Shown here in pieces: positions 1 through 6,554 of a DNA stretch of 7,396 bases. Position 1 is the first letter of the stretch, and each line of letters starts with the position of its first letter. The notes below the pieces were generated by a model. It was not told the DNA's origin and searched no databases. It saw nothing but the letters and a program-made list of their open reading frames with translations. Position numbers and translations under genes: made by a program. The stretch is from an uncultured Moraxellaceae bacterium. Lineage in GTDB: Bacteria > Pseudomonadota > Gammaproteobacteria > Pseudomonadales > Moraxellaceae. The stretch covers positions 1 through 7,396 of the forward strand of contig CALFYA010000146.1 in the NCBI GenBank assembly GCA_937952925.1, read 5' to 3'.

Positions 1-1
1 T

Positions 2-2536
2 TCTACAGCGGCCGCTGGCTCGACTAATCCAACGCCTGCTGCTGCTGTCACCCCTACGACCGTTCAACCTGCTGTACCGATTGCACCAGTACCCACACCG
101 ACACCTGTGGCGATGCCTGCGCCAATCGCGGCCAAACAGATGCACGTCTTGGCTGAGGCATGGGAAGAAGGGCAAGCACCTGATCCAGAAATGTTGGAAA
201 TTTTCTTGGATGAAGCGGGTGAAATTGTTGATCAAACCAGTACTTTGCTGGCGAGTTGGCGGCAAGCCCCTGATCAAGTCAAGCTTTTGATGGAGCTTCA
301 GCGCGGTCTGCATACCCTCAAAGGGGGAGCGCGGATGGCTGGGGTCGAAACTGTGGGCGATTTGTCTCACGAGATGGAATTTATCTACGAAGATCTTGCG
401 GTGGGCAAAAAGCCAGCCACAGGTCTGATTGGTGCATTACTAGCACAGTGCCATGATTGGTTGGCGGATGCTGTTGCTGTGCTTGATCGAGGCGAGCGTC
501 CGGTTGAGCCAGCCAGCTTGCTTGAAGCCCTCAAAGGGTTTATGAAAAATCCTAGTGGCTTGACGGCATTGCCGGTCATTGCCATGCAAGAAATGAGCTT
601 GGCGACTGATGCGCCAGCAGCAAGTGCAGCGTCTAACCAAGGGGATGGTTCAGAACCCCCCCCCATGGATGGTCTGTTTGTCCGCCAAAATCTGAGCGAA
701 CAAGCGTCCAACGAAATGATCCGTGTCTCTGCGGGTTTGATGGAAAAAATGATCAACCTGTCGGGTGAGAATGCCATCAACCGTGCGCGTATCGAGATGG
801 GCACCAACAGCTTGGGCATGACCATTGAAGAAATGGGCGCCACCATTCAGCGTTTGGCCGAACAGCTGCGCCGGATGGATGGTGAGCTGGAGTCACAGAT
901 TATTGCGCGTCACGAAGGTGAGCGTGAAAAATACCAAGACTTCGACCCACTAGAGATGGATCAATACTCAGCGCTCAATCAGTTGTCCAAATCACTTGCC
1001 GAATCAGCTTCTGACTTGTTGGATCTCAAATCCACCTTGCTCGACAAAGTGCGCGATGCTGAAAGTTTGCTGCTGCAACAATCACGGATTCAATCCGAGC
1101 TACAAGAAGGCTTGATGAATTCGCGTCTGGTACCATTTTCTCGCTTGGTACCACGTTTGCAGCGGATTGTGCGGCAAACCGCAACGGAATTGGGCAAACC
1201 AGCTGAACTGGTGGTACAAAACGCCGAAGGCGAATTGGATCGTACCATTTTGGAGCGAATTGTTGCGCCATTGGAGCACATGCTGCGTAACGCGGTGGAT
1301 CACGGTCTAGAGACACCGGCTGCCCGTCAAGTGGCACAAAAAGACGCCATGGGTAAAATCCTGCTCAACGTTGCGCGTGAAGGTAGTGAGATTGTGATCA
1401 CCTTGCGTGATGATGGTCGCGGGATCAATGTCGATGCGGTACGTCGCAAAGCCATTGAGCGCAAACTGCTGGTCGAAGATGCCGAACTCAGTGACCTTGA
1501 GGTCATGCAGTTTATTTTCCATGCAGGCTTGTCCACCGCCGAAAAAGTCACCCAAATCTCGGGTCGTGGCGTCGGGATGGACGTCGTACAAAGTGAGATC
1601 AAGCTGCTCGGTGGGACGGTGAGCGTCACCTCCGAAGCTGGACAAGGCTCATGCTTTACCTTGCGTTTGCCGCTGACGGTTGCGGTCACCGATGCCTTGA
1701 TGGTACGAGTTGCTGAGCGTACCTTTGCGGTACCTTTGGCTCAGATTGATCGGATTGTGCGGGTCAGCCCTGCAGAATTGGCCAAATATTACGATGGTGA
1801 CAACGACCAATATTTATACGATGGTCAAGCCTATCGGTTGCGGTATATGGGCGAATTGCTACACGGCACACGGCACGCGGGATTGCATGAGCAAGTGCTG
1901 TCGTTGCCATTGCTGCTGGTCAAAAACGCCGGTGGTCAAGACATGGCAATCCAAGTCGATCAGTTGGTGGGATCGCGTGCTGAGATTGTGGTCAAGCCAG
2001 TGGGTCATCAGTTGGCCTCGGTCGATGGCATCTCCGGTGCCACCATCTTGGGTGATGGTTCGGTCATCATTATCTTGGATATGTTGGCACTGGCTCGTCA
2101 GGCCGCAGCACATCAACGTCGTCGTGTCGTGAGTGTCCAAGAGACTGCCCGTGCAGTGGTACAACGCACGGTGATGGTGGTCGATGACTCGGTGACCGTA
2201 CGGAAAGTCACCTCGCGTCTGCTCGAACGGCATGGCTACAAAGTGGTACTCGCCAAAGATGGTGTCGATGCGATTAGCCAGCTGGAAGAGTTGACCCCCG
2301 ATATCATGTTGCTGGATATCGAAATGCCACGCATGGATGGTTTCGAGGTTGCCAACCTTGTTAGACACAATCCTCGTATTGCAGAGACCCCGATTATTAT
2401 GATTACCTCTCGTACAGGGGAAAAGCACCGCGAACGTGCCTTCCAAATTGGGGTAAACTGTTATATGGGTAAACCTTTCCAAGAACAGGAATTGTTAGAA
2501 AACATTCATGAGTTGCTTGGCGTTGCCAGTGAGTAA
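2..2536 (+). CDS. chpA: ChpA-type hybrid chemosensory histidine kinase, 3' part
   Basis: Partial gene: the frame is open from base 2 with no start, so the N-terminus lies upstream. This is the CheA-like kinase of the Pil-Chp system, which controls type IV pili and twitching. In order: a Pro/Ala/Thr-rich linker (2-130); an Hpt domain with motif HTLKGGARM, phospho-acceptor His at 311-313; a variable linker with a C9 run (656-664); a long CheA dimerisation region (about 719-1150) with the coiled-coil insert typical of PilL/ChpA; an ATPase domain with N-box RNAVDHG (Asn at 1289-1291), DDGRGI and GRGVGMDVV; a CheW domain (about 1670-2100); and a C-terminal receiver (about 2165-2520) with VVDD, phospho-acceptor Asp at 2315-2317 in LLDIEMP, and the GKPF lysine. 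Pseudomonas ChpA carries several Hpt-like domains; only the last is visible here. The GTG at 107 is not a real start because the frame and linker continue upstream. chpB begins 9 bases after the stop. Confidence 0.95.
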   Translation, partial: STAAAGSTNPTPAAAVTPTTVQPAVPIAPVPTPTPVAMPAPIAAKQMHVLAEAWEEGQAPDPEMLEIFLDEAGEIVDQTSTLLASWRQAPDQVKLLMELQRGLHTLKGGARMAGVETVGDLSHEMEFIYEDLAVGKKPATGLIGALLAQCHDWLADAVAVLDRGERPVEPASLLEALKGFMKNPSGLTALPVIAMQEMSLATDAPAASAASNQGDGSEPPPMDGLFVRQNLSEQASNEMIRVSAGLMEKMINLSGENAINRARIEMGTNSLGMTIEEMGATIQRLAEQLRRMDGELESQIIARHEGEREKYQDFDPLEMDQYSALNQLSKSLAESASDLLDLKSTLLDKVRDAESLLLQQSRIQSELQEGLMNSRLVPFSRLVPRLQRIVRQTATELGKPAELVVQNAEGELDRTILERIVAPLEHMLRNAVDHGLETPAARQVAQKDAMGKILLNVAREGSEIVITLRDDGRGINVDAVRRKAIERKLLVEDAELSDLEVMQFIFHAGLSTAEKVTQISGRGVGMDVVQSEIKLLGGTVSVTSEAGQGSCFTLRLPLTVAVTDALMVRVAERTFAVPLAQIDRIVRVSPAELAKYYDGDNDQYLYDGQAYRLRYMGELLHGTRHAGLHEQVLSLPLLLVKNAGGQDMAIQVDQLVGSRAEIVVKPVGHQLASVDGISGATILGDGSVIIILDMLALARQAAAHQRRRVVSVQETARAVVQRTVMVVDDSVTVRKVTSRLLERHGYKVVLAKDGVDAISQLEELTPDIMLLDIEMPRMDGFEVANLVRHNPRIAETPIIMITSRTGEKHRERAFQIGVNCYMGKPFQEQELLENIHELLGVASE
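656..664 (+). repeat. C9 homopolymer inside chpA
   Basis: Nine consecutive C encode three prolines, all CCC, in the linker between the Hpt and dimerisation domains. The other prolines nearby mostly use CCA, CCT or CCG. Loss of one C would give a TGA at 693-695, and gain of one a TGA at 766-768, both before the kinase core. Just upstream, GGGG (641-644) and GGTTC (647-651) can fold back onto the tract. Confidence 0.9.
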
Positions 2537-2545
2537 ACGAGGATT

Positions 2546-3553
2546 ATGGTTCAAGCCTTAACAATGCCATCCTCTGCGGAGATCCCGCGCTTGTTTATCG
2601 TGGCTGAGCGTCCGTTACAGCGGATTGCGCTGGCCGAGATTATCCAAGCGTGTGGTTATGAAATTATTGAGAATCTGCCACCTGATCGGTTGCAGCCACA
2701 TCATTTGCTGACTGGCCCTACACTGTGGTTGATTGACGTTTCCAATGAAGAAGCCGTGATGGAGCAGATTGGTTTTGATGCTCCGGTGATGCTCGGCATT
2801 GATCCCGCACCACAACCGGGTGACCGGCAGGCGTATGGACGTTGGATGCGCATTTTGTCGCGCAAACTCATCAAGCTATTGGGACATCCCCCGCCTGTCC
2901 TGACCACCACCATCGACGATCAGTTCAATGATGAAGAGGACGATCCTCTCACGCCTGAGTTGCCAAGTTGGCAGTATGTCTGTTTGTTGGCGGCGTCTAT
3001 GGGGGGGCCAAACGCGGTCAAAGCGTTTTTGGATGCCGTGCCGCCCGATTTACCGGTCACTTATATGTTGGTGCAACATATCGATCCCCACATGCAAGAG
3101 CTGTTGCCGCGTATTTTGGTACGTCACAACACCTTGGGGTGTCGTTTGGTGCATGAAGAGCCTGATCAATTGCACACCGCTGAAGTGTTGATTTTGCCCG
3201 CAGTGCGGATGGTCGAAATGGGCAAAGACGGTGAGATGACCCCGATTGCCATGCGTTGGCCGGGTCAATATCAACCCTCAATCAATGAAGCGATGCTGCG
3301 TGCAGCAGAAGCGTTTGGTCGTCGCCTAATCACCATTGTGTTTAGTGGAATGGGCGATGATGGCAGCCAATCCTCCCAACATGTGCGGATGCTGGGTGGG
3401 CAAATTTGGGCGCAAACTGCTGACAGTTGTGATTGCGCAAGTCAGCCCGACAGTATGCGCGCCACAGGGCGGGTGCAATTTAATGGTACGCCGGAGCAAT
3501 TGGCACAGCATCTTGCTCAATTTGTGCAATCTGAAACGCAACAAGGAGCGTAA
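2546..3553 (+). CDS. chpB: ChpB, CheB-like methylesterase with degenerate receiver
   Basis: 335 residues. By family, it hydrolyses glutamyl methyl esters on the methyl-accepting receptor (PilJ-like) of the pilus chemosensory system in the cytoplasm. The C-terminal CheB domain (about 143-330) has the full triad by motif: Ser151 in AASMGGP, His178 in LVQHID, and Asp272 in FSGMGDDG. The N-terminal part (about 14-113) looks like a receiver fold, with a possible acceptor Asp64 in LWLIDVS. The acidic pair after strand 1 is missing (FIVAERP), so phospho-control is doubtful. A very acidic linker (about 124-138) joins the halves. The ATG at 2546 follows AGGA (2540-2543) by only 2 bases, which is tight. 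The next ATG (2564) has no better site, so 2546 is kept. Position between chpA and a CheW-like gene supports ChpB rather than a general CheB. A G7 run (3001-3007) lies at the catalytic serine. Confidence 0.92.
   Translation: MVQALTMPSSAEIPRLFIVAERPLQRIALAEIIQACGYEIIENLPPDRLQPHHLLTGPTLWLIDVSNEEAVMEQIGFDAPVMLGIDPAPQPGDRQAYGRWMRILSRKLIKLLGHPPPVLTTTIDDQFNDEEDDPLTPELPSWQYVCLLAASMGGPNAVKAFLDAVPPDLPVTYMLVQHIDPHMQELLPRILVRHNTLGCRLVHEEPDQLHTAEVLILPAVRMVEMGKDGEMTPIAMRWPGQYQPSINEAMLRAAEAFGRRLITIVFSGMGDDGSQSSQHVRMLGGQIWAQTADSCDCASQPDSMRATGRVQFNGTPEQLAQHLAQFVQSETQQGA
3543..3548 (+). promoter_or_regulatory. Shine-Dalgarno site of chpC
   Basis: AAGGAG lies inside the last codons of chpB and ends 8 bases before the chpC ATG at 3557. 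It fixes that start and indicates translation of chpC from the shared chpABC message. Confidence 0.8.
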
Positions 3554-3556
3554 GCG

Positions 3557-4015
3557 ATGGCTACAGCACAACCTGCACAACAAGATATGACCCAAACCAT
3601 TAGCCTGTTGACCACAACAACGGGTTTGGTGGATATCTATTTGGTGGCAATTGCCGGTGAGCCTGAGTGGGTTATTCCCCAAAATTTGGTGCTGGCAATT
3701 GATCTGGTGGATGCACATGCCAAAACTGCGGAATGGGAAGGGCAGCAGATTCCTGTCCAGTCCTTTTTGCCTGAAGATTATGAGGGACTCGGGACGCTGG
3801 TGCTGATTGAGGGGCAGGATGATCAACATCGGATTGGTGTGTTGACTGCCGATACGCCCAAATCCCTGCGAATCCGGATCTCAAGCTTGCACGATACCAA
3901 CGATAGCCATGTGCTGCCGTATGCCTACCAAAAGGTATTGCTGGATCAAAAGCTCTATCAAGTGCCTGATTTGGATCGCCTGACCACACAGCTTCTCAAA
4001 CAACATTCGGCTTAA
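3557..4015 (+). CDS. chpC: ChpC, CheW-like adaptor protein
   Basis: 152 residues, about the size of a single CheW domain. CheW-type adaptors dock receptors onto the CheA-like kinase in the cytoplasmic array; here the partner would be ChpA. Visible features are an N-terminal Gln/Thr-rich stretch, a beta-rich core (for example LVDIYLVAIAG near 24-34 and LGTLVLIEG near 78-86) and the segment HRIGVLTADTP typical of CheW-like folds. Sequence similarity by eye is weak, so the call rests mainly on size, beta-rich pattern and position straight after chpB, as in Pseudomonas. A strong ribosome site (3543-3548) supports the ATG at 3557. It is separated from chpB by 3 bases, so the two are almost certainly cotranscribed. 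No U-rich terminator follows the TAA. Confidence 0.82.
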   Translation: MATAQPAQQDMTQTISLLTTTTGLVDIYLVAIAGEPEWVIPQNLVLAIDLVDAHAKTAEWEGQQIPVQSFLPEDYEGLGTLVLIEGQDDQHRIGVLTADTPKSLRIRISSLHDTNDSHVLPYAYQKVLLDQKLYQVPDLDRLTTQLLKQHSA

Positions 4016-4050
4016 TTAACAAAATCTGCCTAGCCGAAGCATCCCCAAAT

Positions 4051-4088
4051 CCCCTATTTTTGCTTGATCAATCAAGTGAAATTAGGGG
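4051..4088 (+). promoter_or_regulatory. Hairpin sequestering the b561 ribosome site
   Basis: Two 18-base arms (4051-4068 and 4071-4088) flank the dinucleotide CA. Fifteen positions are Watson-Crick pairs, two are G-U wobbles (4062-4077, 4061-4078) and one is a U-U mismatch (4057-4082). In RNA the innermost A-U pair would open to give a four-base loop. The 3' arm ends in AGGGG (4084-4088), the Shine-Dalgarno sequence of the next gene, which pairs with CCCC at 4051-4054. No U-tract follows, so it is not a standard terminator. Translational control of the downstream gene is an inference. Confidence 0.65.
4084..4088 (+). promoter_or_regulatory. Shine-Dalgarno site of the cytochrome b561 gene
   Basis: AGGGG ends 5 bases before the ATG at 4094 and decides that start over the TTG at 4064. 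It is fully contained in the 3' arm of the hairpin at 4051-4088. Confidence 0.75.
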
Positions 4089-4093
4089 CTTAT

Positions 4094-4621
4094 ATGTCTA
4101 CCACAGTCCGTTGGAACGGTTGGGTGCGATTTTTTCATTGGAGTAGCGTGATTTTATTGGCGGCTGTTTGGCTGATGATTGCCTTACATGAAGCCACTGA
4201 AGACGCCGACTTTATGTATATTTCGTTGCATAAAGCGTTGGGTGTGACCTTCTTTTTTTGGATCATCACGCGCTTTATCAACCGTATCGCTCATAAGCGC
4301 CAAGATCCACCATCAGTCGCCATGCCGCGTTGGCAGCAGCTCACCGCCAGCCTGACCCATAGTCTGTTGTATGTCTGTTTGTTGCTGATGCCACTTGCTG
4401 GTTTTCTAATGAGCCAATTCGGCAATCGTGCCGTCAATATGTTTGGCTTGTTTGAAATTCCGGTGCTCGTTGTCCCCGACCGTGAACTCGGCAAGTTTTT
4501 CCATGATTTGCATACCGATATCATCTGGCCTTTATTGCTGCTGTTGACGGTCGCTCATATTGGGGCGGCGTTGTATCATCAGTTTGTGCAAAAAGACGGG
4601 CTGATCAGTCGGATGCGTTAA
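4094..4621 (+). CDS. Cytochrome b561 family diheme membrane protein
   Basis: 175 residues, the usual length for bacterial cytochrome b561 (CybB/YceJ type). These are inner-membrane b-type cytochromes with four helices and two hemes that pass electrons from quinol; E. coli CybB is a superoxide:ubiquinone oxidoreductase. Hydrophobic segments lie near residues 17-31, 46-62, 87-107 and 143-163. Candidate heme-ligand histidines in the expected places are His15 (RFFHW), His46 (SLHKALG), His140 (HDLH) and His155 (VAHIGAALYH). The ATG at 4094 is chosen because it has a well-placed AGGGG; the TTG at 4064 falls inside a hairpin and lacks a site. It lies 78 bases downstream of chpC and 13 bases upstream of the next small gene, with which it is probably cotranscribed. 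The true electron donor and acceptor cannot be told from sequence. Confidence 0.9.
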   Translation: MSTTVRWNGWVRFFHWSSVILLAAVWLMIALHEATEDADFMYISLHKALGVTFFFWIITRFINRIAHKRQDPPSVAMPRWQQLTASLTHSLLYVCLLLMPLAGFLMSQFGNRAVNMFGLFEIPVLVVPDRELGKFFHDLHTDIIWPLLLLLTVAHIGAALYHQFVQKDGLISRMR

Positions 4622-4634
4622 CACGAGAGCAATC

Positions 4635-4898
4635 TTGAGTCTAAGCCCTGCAGAAATATCACATATTATCGAGATGGCGTGGGAAGACCATACGCCATTT
4701 GAGATGATTGAACGTGCGTATGGTTTGACCGAAGCACAAGTGATTCGTTTGATGCGTCAAGAGATGAAAGCGAGTTCGTTCCGCATGTGGCGTACACGGG
4801 TGACAGGGCGTCGCAGTAAACATGCTGCACTCAAACCCGAAGGGCTGACGCGCTGTTATGCGCCAGCGCAATACAAGGTCAAACATGGGCGCAAATAG
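4635..4898 (+). CDS. Small TIGR03643/DUF2805-like protein of unknown function
   Basis: 87 residues from a TTG start. The pattern IIEMAWEDHTPFEMIE, then a short helix-turn-like part (YGLTEAQVIRLMR) and SSFRMWRTRVTGRRSKH, matches what I recall of the TIGR03643 (DUF2805) family of small basic proteins with no assigned role. The middle resembles a helix-turn-helix, so nucleic-acid binding is possible but unproven. Start choice: the frame is closed by a TGA at 4602-4604, and no ATG or GTG lies between it and 4635. The first ATG inside the gene (codon 14) would cut the conserved core. GAGAG (4625-4629) sits 5 bases before the TTG. The C-terminus is strongly basic. The stop codon lies in the loop and stem of an intrinsic terminator, so this is the last gene of its transcript. 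Confidence 0.82.
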   Translation: MSLSPAEISHIIEMAWEDHTPFEMIERAYGLTEAQVIRLMRQEMKASSFRMWRTRVTGRRSKHAALKPEGLTRCYAPAQYKVKHGRK

Positions 4899-4911
4899 CG
4901 CCCTTTGTTTT
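4887..4911 (+). terminator. Rho-independent terminator
   Basis: The stem GGGCGC (4887-4892) pairs perfectly with GCGCCC (4898-4903) around the loop AAATA, followed by TTTGTTTT (4904-4911). The stem includes the end of the preceding gene, and its TAG stop (4896-4898) spans loop and stem. It would stop plus-strand transcription before it runs antisense into dapE. In the minus direction the stem is followed by a poor T-tract, so it is at best a weak dapE terminator. Confidence 0.88.
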
Positions 4912-6037
4912 AGGCCAGCAGTTGCTCAAGGATTTGGGTGTAGATGTCGGTCAGTGGATCAAGGTCGGCCACATTGACATGCTCATCAATTTGATGGATG
5001 GAAGCGTTGAGCACGCCAAGCTCTAGCACTTGTGCACCAGTGGGGGCAATAAAGCGCCCATCGGATGTGCCACCACTGGTCGATAGCTCAGTGTCCAAGC
5101 CAGTCACGTTGCGGATCGCGGTTTGAGCGGCTGCGACCAATTCACCTTCAGCGGTCAAAAATGGCAAACCAGACAGTGTCCATTCGATGTCGTAGCGCAA
5201 CCCATGCCGATCTAAAATCTCCATTGTGCGTGCTTGGAGTTGCTCAGCGGTGACTTCGGTGGAGTAGCGGAAGTTAAACAGCGCGTGTGCCGTGGCAGGG
5301 ATGACGTTGGTCGCACCAGTCCCGCTTTGGATATTGGAGATTTGGAAGGTGGTGGCAGGGAAGAAGCGATTGCCCTGATCCCAGACTTGTTGTGACAGTT
5401 CGGTCAAGGCAGGCAAGGCACGATGAATCGGATTATCCGCCAACTGCGGATAGGCGACATGGCCTTGGGTGCCATGGACAGTTAATTTGGCATTGAGTGA
5501 GCCACGACGGCCATTTTTGATCACATCGCCCAATTGCTTGCTGCTAGAAGGCTCGCCAACCAAACACCATGTGATTTTTTCTTGGCGTGCTTCAAGGGTT
5601 TCCACCACTTTGACCGTGCCATTGATCGATGGCCCTTCTTCGTCGCTGGTGATCAAAAATGCAATCGAACCGCGATGATCAGGATGAGCTGCCACAAAAC
5701 GCTCACAGGCCACCACCATCGCCGCGAGTGCGGATTTCATGTCGGCGGTGCCACGACCATACAATTTGCCGTCGCGGATTTCGGGGGCAAACGGATCAGA
5801 ATTCCACCGCGCCAAATCACCGGTGGGCACTACATCAGTATGACCGGCAAAACACAGCAACGGCGCGGTACTGCCACGTCGCGCCCAGAGATTATCCACA
5901 TCGCCAAAGCGCATGGGTTCAATCACAAAGCCAATCTTGGCAAGCCGTTCTGCCATCACGGTTTGGCAGTCGGCATCGACAGGGGTGACGGAGGGGCGGC
6001 GAATCAAATCAAGGGTGAGGTCAAGCGTGGCAGACAT
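4910..6037 (-). CDS. dapE: Succinyl-diaminopimelate desuccinylase
   Basis: 375 residues, full length for DapE. It hydrolyses N-succinyl-L,L-diaminopimelate to L,L-diaminopimelate and succinate in the cytoplasm, in the succinylase branch of lysine and peptidoglycan precursor synthesis. All di-zinc M20-family residues are present: His66 and Asp68 (AGHTDVVP), bridging Asp99 (GRGTADMKS), catalytic Glu133 with Glu134 (SDEEGPS), Glu162 (VGEPSSS) and His348 (NASIHQIDEH). Each is one residue lower than the Haemophilus numbering. The dimerisation insert (about 180-290) carries GHVAYP and TNVIP, matching the residues known to complete the neighbouring active site. The start MSATLDLTLDLIRRPS fits the family N-terminus; GAAG just upstream is only a weak ribosome site. 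It converges on the plus-strand gene ending at 4898 and diverges from merR. Confidence 0.97.
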   Translation of the reverse strand: MSATLDLTLDLIRRPSVTPVDADCQTVMAERLAKIGFVIEPMRFGDVDNLWARRGSTAPLLCFAGHTDVVPTGDLARWNSDPFAPEIRDGKLYGRGTADMKSALAAMVVACERFVAAHPDHRGSIAFLITSDEEGPSINGTVKVVETLEARQEKITWCLVGEPSSSKQLGDVIKNGRRGSLNAKLTVHGTQGHVAYPQLADNPIHRALPALTELSQQVWDQGNRFFPATTFQISNIQSGTGATNVIPATAHALFNFRYSTEVTAEQLQARTMEILDRHGLRYDIEWTLSGLPFLTAEGELVAAAQTAIRNVTGLDTELSTSGGTSDGRFIAPTGAQVLELGVLNASIHQIDEHVNVADLDPLTDIYTQILEQLLA

Positions 6038-6051
6038 ATCAGCATCTTCAA

Positions 6052-6057
6052 TACAAT
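6052..6057 (+). promoter_or_regulatory. Candidate -10 box for merR
   Basis: TACAAT matches the sigma-70 -10 consensus in five of six bases and would start transcription near 6064, facing the dapE promoter. No convincing -35 is visible 16-18 bases upstream, so support is weak. Confidence 0.25.
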
Positions 6058-6067
6058 CATGCGGCGC

Positions 6068-6097
6068 ATTTTAGATGAAAATACAGCATAGCCCCAA
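6068..6097 (-). promoter_or_regulatory. Candidate dapE promoter
   Basis: Read on the minus strand, TTGGGG (6097-6092) is followed after 18 bases by TAAAAT (6073-6068), which matches the sigma-70 -10 consensus in five of six bases. The -35 is weak (three of six). Transcription would begin near 6060, leaving a leader of about 23 bases before the dapE ATG. A 7-bp inverted repeat (6070-6076 and 6097-6103) overlaps both boxes. Confidence 0.35.
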
Positions 6098-6113
6098 TCT
6101 AAACCCACTATAC

Positions 6114-6554
6114 ATGACTGCATTATTGCCAAATCCATCACTGCTACGGATTGGTCAAGCCGCCAAGGCGACCGGCTGCACGCCCAAGGCGCTGCGTTTG
6201 TATGAAGCACGCGGCTTGATTCCACCAGCGATTCGGCAGGGTCAATACCGCTATTATCATGCGGAGCATTTGCGCTTTATTGACGTGATCAAGCTTGCGC
6301 AGCGTGCTGGATTTCGCTTGAGTGAGTTAATGGCATTGCTCGGCGTCAAACAGCAGCAGGGTCATATTCCTCTACAGGCCATCGAACAGGCGATTGCCGA
6401 TAAGCTTGCCCAACAGCACCAACAGATCCAAGCTCTACAACAACAGCAACAGGTCTTGCTGGGGCTGCGTCAGGTGTGCCAACAGCTATTTGCCCAGCCG
6501 ATTGTGTGTGTCGAGCCACAGCAGCTGCAACAGGGGCTTGACTCTGCCCTATAG
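6114..6554 (+). CDS. MerR-family transcriptional regulator
   Basis: 146 residues from the ATG at 6114, or 159 if the in-frame ATG at 6075 is used. Neither has a clear ribosome site. The later start is preferred because the extra 13 residues look non-conserved and it leaves more room for the divergent promoters. The N-terminal MerR domain begins LRIGQAAKATGCTPKALRLYE, then a wing (GQYRYYHAEHLRF) and a second helical part (IDVIKLAQRAGFRLSELMALL). A long C-terminal helix for antiparallel dimerisation follows and is glutamine-rich: 23 Gln in the last 64 residues up to the final QQG. It holds two Cys nine residues apart (C-QQLFAQPIV-C). The classical metal-sensor Cys at the start of the dimer helix is absent, so a metal role is not supported and the effector is unknown. 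The likely target is the reductase gene downstream, through a MerR-type promoter overlapping this gene's stop. Confidence 0.9.
   Translation: MTALLPNPSLLRIGQAAKATGCTPKALRLYEARGLIPPAIRQGQYRYYHAEHLRFIDVIKLAQRAGFRLSELMALLGVKQQQGHIPLQAIEQAIADKLAQQHQQIQALQQQQQVLLGLRQVCQQLFAQPIVCVEPQQLQQGLDSAL

Noticed and set aside
107..109. GTG as the start of chpA
   Set aside because: The frame stays open to the left edge and the Pro/Ala linker continues across it, so the gene begins outside the window.
1719..1738. Direct repeat GTACCTTTG, two copies 11 bases apart
   Set aside because: It lies in the CheW-domain coding sequence, is short, and has no further copies or context.
1859..2482. 207-codon minus-strand open frame across chpA
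   Set aside because: It is antisense to the CheW and receiver domains, rich in His and Thr as mirrored codons usually are, with no motif.
4064..4075. TTGAT-CA-ATCAA as an FNR/ANR site upstream of a cytochrome gene
   Set aside because: The half-sites match, but the spacing is 2 bases rather than the required 4. The sequence is fully explained as the apex of the hairpin.
4064..4093. TTG start for the b561 gene, adding 10 residues
   Set aside because: It has no ribosome site, lies in the hairpin, and the ATG at 4094 has a well-spaced AGGGG.
4051..4096. Hairpin as the chpABC terminator
   Set aside because: No U-tract follows the stem on either strand, and the bases after the 3' arm lead straight into the start codon.
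4253..4259. T7 run in the b561 gene as a slippage site
   Set aside because: It encodes consecutive Phe in a membrane helix, where T-rich codons are expected, and the run is short.
5534..6091. 185-codon plus-strand open frame across dapE
   Set aside because: It is antisense to a full dapE with all catalytic residues, has no recognisable domain, and looks like a shadow frame.
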